From AP-15 sp963833745 (GTDB lineage Bacteria > Pseudomonadota > Alphaproteobacteria > ATCC43930 > CGMCC-115725), in NCBI GenBank assembly GCA_963833745.1, contig CAWHZD010000007.1:1-64000 (forward strand): 64,000 nucleotides of DNA, given 5' to 3'. A program made the translations under genes and the position numbers. The notes below the pieces were generated by a model. It did no database searches. It was not told where the DNA came from and was given only the letters and a program-made list of their open reading frames with translations. Positions 8,222 through 16,753 of the stretch are shown piece after piece. Each line of letters starts with the position of its first letter. The first letter of the stretch is position 1.

Positions 8222-9884
8222 ATGACGATCGATGTAGCGACCGGCATTGCCCGCATTCTCAAAGAGGAGGGTGTGGGCTGGGTTTCGACCTTCCCGGTCT
8301 GCCGGGTGAACAACGCGCTCGGCCGCGAAGGGGTGCCGATGCTGATGATGCGCGACGACCGCTACGCCGTCGCGGTCGCCGACGCGTTCTCGCGCATCAC
8401 CGCGGGCTCGCGGATCGGGGTCGCCACCTTCCAAGGGGGCGTCAATGCCGCCGGCATGCAGTACGCCTACGCCGGGATGGCGCAGGCCTATGAGGATGGC
8501 TCGCCGGTTCTGTGCATCACCGATGGCGTGCCGGCCGGCAGCTCAGGCAACAGCCAGTACGATGTCGCATCGGCCATGAAGACCGTGTCGAAGTGGTTCG
8601 GCTATCTCGACAAGCCCGAGCGCACGTCTGAGCTGATGCGCCGCGCCTTCACCATGCTGCGCAGCGGCCGGCCGGGCCCGGTGATCCTGGCGATTCCCAA
8701 TGCCACGGCCACATACGACGAGACCGCCGACCCCTACCGCCCGGTGAAAGGCTGGAAATCCGCACCCGACCCGGCGGATGTGCGCGCCGCCGTCGATCTG
8801 CTCCTCAAAGCCCGCAACCCGCTGATCTACGCCGGCGAGGGGGTCATCTACGCGGGTGCGGCGGAAGACCTGAAGGCGCTGGCGGAGCTGGTGAATGTGC
8901 CGGTGGTCACGACCCTCAAGGCCAAAGGGGCATTCCCGGAGGACCATCCGCTGTTTGTCGGCGTGCGCGGCGATCAGGTGGCGCACTACCTGAACCTAAG
9001 CGACACCATCCTCGCCATCGGCACGAGCCTGTCGCCGGGCCGTTTCAGCCACGGCATTCCCGATCCGGCGACGAAGACCATCATCCACTGCAACGTCGAC
9101 GAATTGCACATCAACAAGATGTATCCGACGGCGCACGCGGTGATCGGCGATGCGCGGCTGACCTTGCAGGCGCTGCGCCAGGAAGTGTCCGATCGCACCT
9201 CCGGCGCCGGACGGGCGGCGGGCGATGTGGCGGCGGAGGTAAAGGCAGCGCGCGACCAGGGGCTCGCCCGATACCGGCAGGTCATGAACTCCGACGAAAC
9301 GCCGATCAACCCCTACCGGGTGTACGGCGATCTGATGGAGGTGCTGGATCTGAAGAATTCGTTCGTGACGCACGAGAGCGGCAACACGCGCGACCAGCTA
9401 TCGACCGTCTTCGACACGCTGATCCCGCGCGGCTTCCTCGGCTGGGGCAATGTCTCGACATTGGGCTTCAGCCTGGCGGCCGCGATTGCCGCCAAAAAGG
9501 CGTTTCCGCAGCGGGCATCCGTCGCGGTGACCGGCGAGGCGGGCCTTGGCTACATGCTCGGCAACCTCGAGGTTCTGCTGCGCGAGAAGCTCGGGGTCAC
9601 CGTCGTGCACATTTCGAATGGCGGCTTTGCGGGCTATGGACCGGGTTTCTGGGGGGCAGGACACGATCCCTTCACCCACCGGGTGCTGGGGCCCGACGAG
9701 GTGCGACATGTCGAAGGTGATCGGCGCCCTCGGCTTCCACACCGAGCGGGTCAGCGAGCCGGCCGCAATCATCCCGGCCCTGCGCCGCGCGCTCGAAATC
9801 AATGCGTCAGGCCGCCCGGCCTATATCGAGTTCATCTGCTGCCAGTACCCGGTCTACGGCCAGTGGGTCGGCCGCGGCGAGTGA
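8222..9884 (+). CDS. Thiamine-pyrophosphate-dependent enzyme, acetolactate-synthase-like (one frame break)
   Basis: Three-domain TPP enzyme of the acetolactate synthase / oxalyl-CoA decarboxylase superfamily. The start MTIDVATGIARILKEEGV at 8222 has AAGGAG upstream. The N-terminal TPP domain has RDDRYAVAVADAFSR where acetolactate synthases carry the catalytic glutamate in RHEQ-A-x-AdGyaR, so Glu appears replaced by Asp around residue 45-46. The middle domain includes PLIYAGEGV. The cofactor-binding motif, normally GDG...N, reads GEAGLGYMLGN...VVHISNGG. The frame breaks at about 9708 and the C-terminus continues in the next frame (SKVIGALGFHTERVSEPAA) to a stop at 9884, giving about 554 residues. 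The substrate cannot be assigned; acetolactate synthase proper is unlikely given the altered active site. Confidence 0.8.
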
Positions 9885-11798
9885 CACGGGATGCAATTCG
9901 GGGTTCCTGCGCAGGCAGGAACCCATTTCGCCGCCGATCATGGCGAGCAAATCGAGGCGTCGTTTCTTGCCGAAGAGACCGGCCTCGACGTGGATCCGTG
10001 GCCGCAAACCGGGGTGGAGGGAGCGCTCGACTGCGCCGGCGAGCTGTGCCGCTACACGGCGCGGGGGCGGAATGTGGCGATCGTCACCGGCGCCGCGGCG
10101 TTGGATGACGATGTCGGGCGGCCGGGTCAGCCCCATGCCGACCAGACCCGCGGCGATCGCGACCATGCCCCAGCGCCGCCAGGCCTGCCGCCACAAGCAC
10201 AGCCACAGCCCGCCGAGCGCCACCAGCACCAGTCCCGCCGCGGGTAGCCGCGGCATCGCCCAGACATTGCCGGGCAGGGCCGAAACGTTTTGGGCGACAA
10301 AGATCGTGGCGTCGATCCCCCAGCCCATCGGAACGAGCGCGAACCGCTCGAGGCCGAACGGCATCAAAAGGCAGGTGACGACACCCCAGGGCAGGGTCCA
10401 CACCGCGCTCAGCGGCACGGCGACGACATTGGCCAGCGGCGAATAAAGTGCGATGTGGTGGAAATGGTAGACCGAAAACGGATCGGTGCCGATCGTGACC
10501 ACGACCGTCGTCACCACCACGGCCCCGGCATAGCCCAAGACGCGCCCCGGCAATGACGGGCGATGCAGCAGATGCCCGAGCCGGCTGCCATAGGTCTCGT
10601 AAACCGCGATCAGCGCTACGACCGCGCCAAACGACATCTGAAAACTGACGCCGACCAGGCTTTCCGGTTCGACCAACAGCACAAAGGCGTCGGCGAGCGC
10701 GCAGATCCGCATCGAAATCCGCAGCCGGTCGATTAAAATTGCGGCAAAGACCAGCCCGTTCATGACAAACGCCCGCTCGGTCGGGATCGCCGCCCCCGAC
10801 AGCATCAGGTAGCAGGCGAGCGCGACCAGGGTCACGGCGGCCGCGATCTTCTTGATCGGATAGCGTAGTGCGAACCAGGGAATCAGCGCCAGGACGGCGC
10901 GCACCGTGAAAAAGACAAAGCCCCCGACAAGACCCAGATGCAGCCCGGCGATCGCCAGCAAATGTTGCAGGCCCGATTGACGAAAGGCCTGCTTGACCGG
11001 CTCCGAGATCGCGCCGCGCTTGCCGGTGATCAGCGCCGATGCGACGCCGCCGGTCGAGCCCGGCAAGACCGCGATGATCCGCCGCGACATGTCGGTGCGC
11101 AACAGCCGCAAGTCTTCGCGCCAACCCCCACCGGCCGCATCGGCCGCGGCGGCGATGCGCTGGGCCGGGCCGTAGGTGTAGCCGACCCCGCCGATCCGCG
11201 CGAAATAAGCCTCGCGCTGCATGTCGTGGCTGCCCGGCAGGATCTGTCCCGGCACCGGGTAAAGCACGGCGCGCATGCTGACCCGGTCGCCGGGTGCGAG
11301 CAGGTCGCTCGCTGCGCCGATGTGGATGCGCAGCCGCGCCGGCTGCTCGGCCTCTGCCAGCCCCGGCAACGGATCGGGGACGACAATGACCCGCCAGCCG
11401 CGATCGAGCAAGTCGATGTCGACAACCCGGCCGGTGACGGTAACCGGGCCCAGCCGGCGCTGCAGCATCGGCGCCAGCCGCTGCCACGTCGTCTCGCCGA
11501 TCAGCGCAAAGCCGGCGCAGAACAGGGTCAGCGCCAGCGCCGCCTCGCACCATAACGGGTGCCGGTGCAATGCAAAGGTCGCGGCGCCCGCGGCGACCGT
11601 CGCGCCAAAACCGAGCCACAACGGCGGTTCGAAGCTCAGCGAGAAATAAACCCCGATCCCGGCGCCGAAAAACACCGGCAGCCACAACAGGCGGCGCTCG
11701 CCTTCGGCGGCATAGGAATCGCCAACGATCCTGAACAGACGGGCACCCCAACCCGACGCCTCACCGAGCCCGTCGCCCGCGATCGCCGCATCCGCCAT
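9807..11798 (-). CDS. ComEC/Rec2-family membrane protein (3' end uncertain)
   Basis: Polytopic membrane protein of the ComEC/Rec2 family, the channel for single-stranded DNA uptake in transformable bacteria. An N-terminal domain (DUF4131-like, start MADAAIAGDGLGEAS) precedes the competence domain, with SALITGKRGAISEPVKQAFR, HLLAIAGLHLGLVGGFVFF and CYLMLSGAAIPTERAFVM as clear family blocks. No metallo-beta-lactamase domain follows, as in many alphaproteobacterial homologues. After TRPPDIVI at about 10110 the sequence no longer resembles the family and the frame runs into the 3' end of the convergent TPP gene. A one-base shift there would bring a stop at 10052. The real gene probably ends between about 10050 and 10100. 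DNA uptake itself is not shown by this gene alone. Confidence 0.85.
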   Translation of the reverse strand: MADAAIAGDGLGEASGWGARLFRIVGDSYAAEGERRLLWLPVFFGAGIGVYFSLSFEPPLWLGFGATVAAGAATFALHRHPLWCEAALALTLFCAGFALIGETTWQRLAPMLQRRLGPVTVTGRVVDIDLLDRGWRVIVVPDPLPGLAEAEQPARLRIHIGAASDLLAPGDRVSMRAVLYPVPGQILPGSHDMQREAYFARIGGVGYTYGPAQRIAAAADAAGGGWREDLRLLRTDMSRRIIAVLPGSTGGVASALITGKRGAISEPVKQAFRQSGLQHLLAIAGLHLGLVGGFVFFTVRAVLALIPWFALRYPIKKIAAAVTLVALACYLMLSGAAIPTERAFVMNGLVFAAILIDRLRISMRICALADAFVLLVEPESLVGVSFQMSFGAVVALIAVYETYGSRLGHLLHRPSLPGRVLGYAGAVVVTTVVVTIGTDPFSVYHFHHIALYSPLANVVAVPLSAVWTLPWGVVTCLLMPFGLERFALVPMGWGIDATIFVAQNVSALPGNVWAMPRLPAAGLVLVALGGLWLCLWRQAWRRWGMVAIAAGLVGMGLTRPPDIVIQRRGAGDDRHIPPPRRVAAQLAGAVERSLHPGLRPRIHVEAGLFGKKRRLDLLAMIGGEMGSCLRRNPELHPVSLAAADPLAVDRVLAADELDIGRAA
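9901..9924. terminator. Perfect 10-bp stem hairpin after the TPP gene
   Basis: GGGTTCCTGC and GCAGGAACCC form a perfect 10-bp stem around a GCAG loop, 16 bases after the TPP-enzyme stop and in the convergent junction with the ComEC-like gene. It could end transcription from either side, but no T-run follows on either strand, so it may instead be a short palindromic repeat of the GTTCCTGCGCAGGC type that is scattered through many proteobacterial genomes. Confidence 0.45.
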
Positions 11799-12159
11799 TC
11801 ACCGCCCCGCCACTGGCGCGAGGCGAAACTAACCAAAACATCGATCAAGAAATCGTCAGCCGATTTTTGACGCACCTTTGACGATTGCGACGGTACCTCC
11901 ATCGGCGCCAGCGCAACCGCGGAGACGCCCTCGCGATCGTGCCGCCGACGCCCATAGGCGCCGTCCGCAATGGGTAGCGCCGGTCCGGCCTGCGGCTCGC
12001 TAATCACCCGAATTTTACTTGCCAGCTAAGCCACCATGCCCAATCGTAACCTCACAAGCTTGCGAAGCCGGGGGGATGTCGCGTCGGTTCGACCTCCGTC
12101 ATGCCGGTTGCTGTATAGCGGCGGCGACCGGGATGCTTACGTCTAGTCGAGGAGCGGTG
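11799..12159. other. Divergent intergenic region, no gene seen
   Basis: About 360 bases between the divergent ComEC-like gene and the Tat-exported NAD(P)-binding protein. It should hold both promoters. I see no recognisable operator or small gene. A GAGGAG ribosome-binding sequence lies just before the ATG at 12160. Confidence 0.45.
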
Positions 12160-12915
12160 ATGACAAGGCATAACGGAGCCGACCACAACCGGCGAGAATT
12201 TCTGAACGCCGGCGGCGCGGTGCTGCTCGCCTTGGCGGCGTCGCCGCTGGCTGCGCGCGCCCAAACCGGCGGCGGCGCACCCCTCAAGATCGGCATGATC
12301 GGCTCCGGTCACGAGGGCGGGGCACTCGGCACATTGCTTGTCAAGGCCGGGCATCCGGTCATGTTCTCCTCGCGCCACCCCGACGAGCTGAAAAGCCTCG
12401 TCGACGGCCTCGGCCCGTCGGCCAAGGCCGGAACCGTCGCCCAGGCGATCGATTTTGGCGATGTCGTGATGATCGTCGTCCCCTACAGCGCAATGCCGCA
12501 GATCGGTCACGATTACGGCGCCGCGCTGGCCAAGAAAAAGTTGATCATCGACGTGAGCAACCCGATCGCCCGCCGCGACGGCGCCGACCTCGTCAAATCG
12601 GTCGACGAGCAAGGGGGCGCCGGGCTCGCGACCGCAAAGATGCTGCCGGGTGCGCCTGTCGTGCGCGCCTTCAACGCGATCGGCTCGGCCAAGCTGACTG
12701 CCGACGCGCACCGCGCCGGCGAGCCGCTCGGGGTGCCGATCGCCGGCGACGACCACGAGGCCGTCGCGATCGCCTCGGGGCTCATTCGCCAGATGGGCTT
12801 CGAGCCGGTGCTGATCGGCGGGCTGGCGACCGGAAAATATCTGGTTCCCGGAACGCCGCTCGGGGGCGAGCACAGCCCGGCCGAGATCCGCCAGATCGCC
12901 GCCGGCCTCGGCTGA
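12160..12915 (+). CDS. Tat-exported NADPH:F420-reductase-like NAD(P)-binding protein
   Basis: A 251-residue protein of the NADPH-dependent F420 reductase / ketopantoate-reductase-like Rossmann group. The start MTRHNGADHNRREFLNAGG at 12160 follows a GAGGAG sequence and carries a twin-arginine motif (NRREFL), a hydrophobic stretch (AVLLALAASPLAA) and a likely cleavage after ARAQ, so export to the periplasm is predicted. The mature part begins with the dinucleotide fold IGMIGSGHEGGALGTLL, then SSRHPDEL after beta-2. Later blocks are VVMIVVPYSAMPQ and APVVRAFNAIGS. Export of such a protein is not unusual in this family, but its physiological substrate is unknown. The downstream transporter gene begins 8 bases after its stop. 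Confidence 0.75.
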   Translation: MTRHNGADHNRREFLNAGGAVLLALAASPLAARAQTGGGAPLKIGMIGSGHEGGALGTLLVKAGHPVMFSSRHPDELKSLVDGLGPSAKAGTVAQAIDFGDVVMIVVPYSAMPQIGHDYGAALAKKKLIIDVSNPIARRDGADLVKSVDEQGGAGLATAKMLPGAPVVRAFNAIGSAKLTADAHRAGEPLGVPIAGDDHEAVAIASGLIRQMGFEPVLIGGLATGKYLVPGTPLGGEHSPAEIRQIAAGLG

Positions 12916-12922
12916 GCCGCGC

Positions 12923-14248
12923 TTGGGCGATCGTCTCTATCGCCTGTTGCGCCGGTTTGTCGAAATCCGGCGCGAGGAGGTGCCGATCGTCGGCTGGTGC
13001 TGGCTGTTTATTTTCTCGGTCCTGTCGTCCTACTACATTATGCGCCCGATCCGCGACGAGGCCGGCGTCGCCGGCGGCGTAAACAACCTGCAGTGGCTGA
13101 TCACCGGGACGCTCCTCGGCATGGTGCTGCTGAACATCCCGTTCGCCTATCTCGTCAAGACACTGCCGCGCCGCCGCTTCATCCCGATCACCTACCATTT
13201 CGTCGCCGCCGATATCGTGCTGTTCGCGGTGCTCTTTCATTGGGCTGACGCGGAACAGACAATCTGGATCGGGCGCATCTTTTTCATCTGGGTCTCGATC
13301 TACAATCTTTTTGTCGTCTCGTTGTTCTGGCAGATGAACGTCGACCTGTTCAGCCCCGCGCAAGGCAAGCGGCTGTTCGGCCTGATCGCGGCCGGGGCTT
13401 CGATCGGCGCAATCGTCGGGTCGAGCGTCACCGTCGGCCTCGCGCGCCATGTTTCACCGATTTTTCTGCTGTTGGGCGGGGCGGGTCTGCTCGAGATCGC
13501 GGTGTTCAGCGTCGGCCGGTTGTCACGCCTGTCGCCCGCGTTGCATCGCGGGCCGCTAACCGCCGCCGACGACGAGGCGCCAATCGGCGGCAGCATCTTT
13601 GCCGGCATCACCCGAGCCTTCGGCTCGCGCTACCTCGTCAATGTCAGCCTCTTCGTGCTGCTGTTCACGGTGACCTCGACGATCCTCTATTTTCAGCAGG
13701 CCGGGATCGTCAGCCACAGCATTAGCGGGCGCGGAGCACAGACCGCGTTTTTCGCGAGCGTCGACCTCTGCGTCAACATCCTGACGCTCGCCATCCAATT
13801 GTTGATGACCGGGCGCATCGTGGCGCTGCTCGGCGTGGCCCTTACCCTCGGCCTGCTGCCGGCCCTGACCATCATCGGCTTCGGCGCGCTGGCGCTGATG
13901 CCGACAATTGCCGCGGTCGCGGTCTTCCAGGTGCTGCGCCGGGCCGGCGACTTCGCGATCACCCGGCCGACCCGTGAAATCCTCTTCACCGTCGTCCCGC
14001 GCGAGGACCGCTACAAGGCCAAGAGCTTTATCGACACCGTCGTCTACCGCACCGGCGATCAGATCGGCGCGTGGTCCGTCGCGTTATTGCGCGGAGCAGG
14101 TTTTGGCACCGCCGAGCTGGCGCTGGTGGCGATCCCGCTCGCCGGTCTGTGGCTCGTCGACGCGCTGTGGCTCGGACGCCGGCAGGAACGGCTGGCCACC
14201 GCGCAGTCGGCTTTGGCCGAGCCCGCCTCCCAACCCGTCAAAGCGTGA
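12923..14248 (+). CDS. NTT-like (ATP/ADP translocase-related) MFS-type transporter
   Basis: A 441-residue membrane protein with about twelve hydrophobic segments, resembling the Npt1/Npt2-type nucleotide transporter family that in free-living bacteria is usually annotated as an MFS or NTP/NDP exchange transporter. Matching blocks are YYIMRPIRDEAGVAGG near residue 40, NVDLFSPAQGKRLFGLIAAGASIGAIVG around 150 (described here in part), and RREILFTVV-type TRPTREILFTVVPREDRYKAKSF near 350. TTG at 12923 is the best start (GDRLYRLLRRFVEIRREE), eight bases after the preceding stop, so the two genes are probably co-transcribed. Nucleotide transport in this organism is inference; the substrate of such homologues is mostly unknown. 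Confidence 0.7.
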   Translation: MGDRLYRLLRRFVEIRREEVPIVGWCWLFIFSVLSSYYIMRPIRDEAGVAGGVNNLQWLITGTLLGMVLLNIPFAYLVKTLPRRRFIPITYHFVAADIVLFAVLFHWADAEQTIWIGRIFFIWVSIYNLFVVSLFWQMNVDLFSPAQGKRLFGLIAAGASIGAIVGSSVTVGLARHVSPIFLLLGGAGLLEIAVFSVGRLSRLSPALHRGPLTAADDEAPIGGSIFAGITRAFGSRYLVNVSLFVLLFTVTSTILYFQQAGIVSHSISGRGAQTAFFASVDLCVNILTLAIQLLMTGRIVALLGVALTLGLLPALTIIGFGALALMPTIAAVAVFQVLRRAGDFAITRPTREILFTVVPREDRYKAKSFIDTVVYRTGDQIGAWSVALLRGAGFGTAELALVAIPLAGLWLVDALWLGRRQERLATAQSALAEPASQPVKA

Positions 14249-14480
14249 AGGCTCCGCGCCGGCTGCCCCTCGCGATAGTTCTACGCCGCTACGTCCCGCC
14301 GCTCTGGTGTACCGCTCGATGTCGTGAACCGCAGCCGAGGCGGGCGCAAGAGCGATCCGGTCCTAGCGGGCCCAGTCATGACGAAGCCGGTCCTAGGCAG
14401 GAAGGCCGGGAGTTTGCTCTGGACCCGCAGGGGAAGGCGCTCCAACGTCGCCGCGCAATCGGCCCCAGGCGAAGCGAGGC

Positions 14481-15443
14481 GTGAATGAGCCAAGCCGCGT
14501 CGGCACCGAGCCGCGCCGAATGACCCGGTGGGTTGGAGCCGCAGCGAGGGTGCTCGAGTCGGCGGCGCCGGCCCTGCTGTTCAGCCTGCGGTTGTGGGCG
14601 TCGGTCTGCTTGGCACTCTATGTCGCGTTCTGGCTCGAGCTCGACACCCCGTCGTGGGCCGGGGCCACCGCAGCCCTGATGTGTCAGCCGCATCTCGGGG
14701 CGTCGTTGCGCAAGGGTTGGTATCGTCTGATCGGCACCGTCGTCGGCGCCGTCGCGATCGTCGTCATGACAGCGTGCTTTCCCCAGGATCGCATGGGGTT
14801 TTTTCTCGTGCTGGCGCTGTGGGGCGCTGGCTGCGCGCTGGTGGCCAACCTTCTGCGCAACTTCGCCTCCTATTCGGCGGCATTGGCCGGGTACACCGTC
14901 GCGATCATTGCAAGCGACCAGCTCGGCGCCGTCGGCGGTCTGAACGGGCAGGCTTTCATGCTTGCGGTCAACCGCGCCAGCGAGATCGGCATCGGCATCG
15001 TCTGCGCCGGCGTCGTCCTCGCCGCGACCGATTTGGGCGGCGCCCGGCGCCGGCTCGCGAGCCTGTTCGCCGACCTCTCTTCCGAGATCGCCGGCCGCTT
15101 TGCCGGCACCTTGGCAGATGCCGGGGCCGAATTCGACCAGACCCAGACAATCCGGCGCGAACTCGTGCGCCTGGTCATCGCGCTCGACCCGGTGATCGAC
15201 GAGGCGCTCGGCGAGTCCTCGGAACTCCGCTATCACTCGCCCGTCTTGCAGAATGCTTTGGACGGTTTGGTCAAGGCGCTCGCCAGCTGGCGCACGGTGG
15301 CGGTTGTGCTGGCGCGCGCCCCGCCGCAACGGGCCCGGCAAGAAGCGAATGCGGTGCTGGCCGAAGTGCCAGAAATGCCGCAGGCCACGCCGGGGCGGCA
15401 GGAGGCGACGCTGTGGCTTGCGGCCCCGGCGCGCTTGCTCTAG
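14481..15443 (+). CDS. FUSC-family aromatic-acid exporter, N-terminal half (ends at in-frame TAG)
   Basis: N-terminal half of an AaeB-like FUSC protein, the inner-membrane part of efflux systems for hydroxylated aromatic acids. It shows about six hydrophobic helices, including FSLRLWASVCLALYVAFWLE and the family block WAGATAALMCQPHLGASLRKG, followed by a cytosolic helical region (EFDQTQTIRRELVRLVIAL). It stops at TAG (15441-15443), immediately followed in the same frame by ATG and the C-terminal half. AaeB-type proteins of about 680 residues span both halves. The junction is therefore a single in-frame stop, not a frameshift. It could be a base error, a real nonsense mutation, or a genuinely split gene with stop-start coupling (TAGATG). 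Confidence 0.8.
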   Translation: MNEPSRVGTEPRRMTRWVGAAARVLESAAPALLFSLRLWASVCLALYVAFWLELDTPSWAGATAALMCQPHLGASLRKGWYRLIGTVVGAVAIVVMTACFPQDRMGFFLVLALWGAGCALVANLLRNFASYSAALAGYTVAIIASDQLGAVGGLNGQAFMLAVNRASEIGIGIVCAGVVLAATDLGGARRRLASLFADLSSEIAGRFAGTLADAGAEFDQTQTIRRELVRLVIALDPVIDEALGESSELRYHSPVLQNALDGLVKALASWRTVAVVLARAPPQRARQEANAVLAEVPEMPQATPGRQEATLWLAAPARLL

Positions 15444-16538
15444 ATGTGCGACGCCGCGACACGCAGGCTGGTCGCCCTGCCGGCGTCGACGCCGTCGCTG
15501 CGTCTGCTCGCCGACCAGGCGGCCGAGGCGCTGGCCGGCGTTTCGCAGGCGCTCGATGCGCTGGCCTTGCTTGTTGCCGATCCGGCCCGGCGGCTCGCTC
15601 GGATTCGCGGCAGCCGTCGCCTGCGCATTCCGGATTGGCTTCCGCCGCTGGTCAATGCCGGGCGCGCTTTTGTCGTGATTGGCGTCGCCGAGCTCTTCTG
15701 GGTCGTTACCGCATGGCCCGGCGGCGCCAACGCGATTACCTTTGCCGCGATCATCGTGATCCTGTTCGCGCCGCGCGCCGAGCAGGCTTATGCCATCGCG
15801 ATCGGCTTCATGATCGGCAGTGTCTTGGCCGTGGTTATCGTCGCCGCCCTCCTTTTTGCGGCGCTGCCCAATGTCGAGACGTTTGCCGCTTTCAGCCTCA
15901 TTATTGGTTTTGTGCTGGTGCCGGTGGGAACCGTTTTCGCCCTGCAGTGGCAGCCAGCCATTTTCACCGGAATGATTACCATTTTTGTTCCGCTGCTTGC
16001 GCCCACCAACCCGATGAGTTACAACCCGCAGCAATACTACAACACGGCCCTGGCGATTATCGCTGGCGTAGCCGCCGCCGCATTCTCGTTTCGCTTATTA
16101 CCCCCGCTATCTCCCGGGTTTCGCACCCGCCGGCTGCTGGCGCTGACGTTGCGCGACCTGCGCGGTCTTACCACCGGTCCGCTCCCTGACACGCCGAGCG
16201 ACTGGGAACAGCGCATGTATGCGAGGCTCGCGTTGCTGCCGGATCAGGCCCAACCGTTGCAGCGCTCACAGCTGATGGCGCTGTTCTCGGTAGGTATTGA
16301 GATCATCCAGCTTCGCCGGATCTGCCGCCGGTTCGATCCGAGCCCCGACCTCGACGTGGCGCTCGAGGCCGTCGCGCGCGGCGACTACGCGGCGGCGACC
16401 GAAAAGCTCGCCGAGCTCGATGCCTCGCTGACCTCTCGTTCGGGCGCCGCCGCTCTTCGGGCGCGCGGTCTTATTCTTGCAATCTCTGACTCGCTCACCC
16501 AACATGCCTCATACTTTGACGCAGGAGCCCCCGGGTGA
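15444..16538 (+). CDS. FUSC-family aromatic-acid exporter, C-terminal half
   Basis: Continues the FUSC protein in the same frame directly after the TAG at 15441-15443. It contains the second set of membrane helices (VNAGRAFVVIGVAELFWVVT, ITFAAIIVILFAP, FSLIIGFVLVPVG, MITIFVPLLAPTNPMSYNPQ) and a long cytosolic C-terminal domain. APRAEQAYAIAIGF and NPMSYNPQQYYN are typical of the second FUSC half in AaeB. The downstream DUF1656 gene overlaps its stop by four bases, and the HlyD-type adaptor follows, reproducing the aaeB-aaeX-aaeA gene set. If the stop is real, this half would need its own initiation at the ATG at 15444, which lacks an obvious separate ribosome-binding site. Confidence 0.78.
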   Translation: MCDAATRRLVALPASTPSLRLLADQAAEALAGVSQALDALALLVADPARRLARIRGSRRLRIPDWLPPLVNAGRAFVVIGVAELFWVVTAWPGGANAITFAAIIVILFAPRAEQAYAIAIGFMIGSVLAVVIVAALLFAALPNVETFAAFSLIIGFVLVPVGTVFALQWQPAIFTGMITIFVPLLAPTNPMSYNPQQYYNTALAIIAGVAAAAFSFRLLPPLSPGFRTRRLLALTLRDLRGLTTGPLPDTPSDWEQRMYARLALLPDQAQPLQRSQLMALFSVGIEIIQLRRICRRFDPSPDLDVALEAVARGDYAAATEKLAELDASLTSRSGAAALRARGLILAISDSLTQHASYFDAGAPG

Positions 16539-16753
16539 GGTTCGCCGAGGTCAACCTGTTCGGCGTCTATGTCGCACCGATTTCGGTGATCATGGTCGCC
16601 GCCTGGCTTGTCACGATTTGGTTGCGCTGGTTCGCCGCCCGCTTTGGCCTGTTACGCTACGTTTGGCACCCGGCGCTGTTTGTGCTCGCGGTCTACATGA
16701 TGGTGTTCTCGTCGATGGTTTTGTTGGTCGCGAGATGGCCGATACCGAGCTGA
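16535..16753 (+). CDS. DUF1656 small membrane protein (AaeX-like)
   Basis: A 72-residue protein with two hydrophobic helices, starting at a GTG that overlaps the FUSC stop (GTGA). The N-terminus RFAEVNLFGVYVAPISVIM is the conserved DUF1656 pattern (E-x-N-x-x-G-V-Y-V-x-P). It is the AaeX-type component always found between the FUSC permease and the HlyD-like adaptor of aromatic-acid efflux operons. Its role in the complex is not established. The adaptor gene starts 19 bases before its end. Confidence 0.88.
   Translation: MRFAEVNLFGVYVAPISVIMVAAWLVTIWLRWFAARFGLLRYVWHPALFVLAVYMMVFSSMVLLVARWPIPS

Noticed and set aside
15441..15443. Stop-codon reassignment (TAG read as an amino acid)
   Set aside because: Other genes in the window end normally at TAG (for example the VOC dioxygenase, the HlyD-type adaptor and the DUF4279 genes), so TAG is a working stop here.
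14376..16034. 552-codon minus-strand frame opposite the FUSC gene
   Set aside because: Composition (His, Arg, Gln, Gly rich, no hydrophobic pattern) is that of the antisense of a membrane protein gene; the plus strand matches FUSC.
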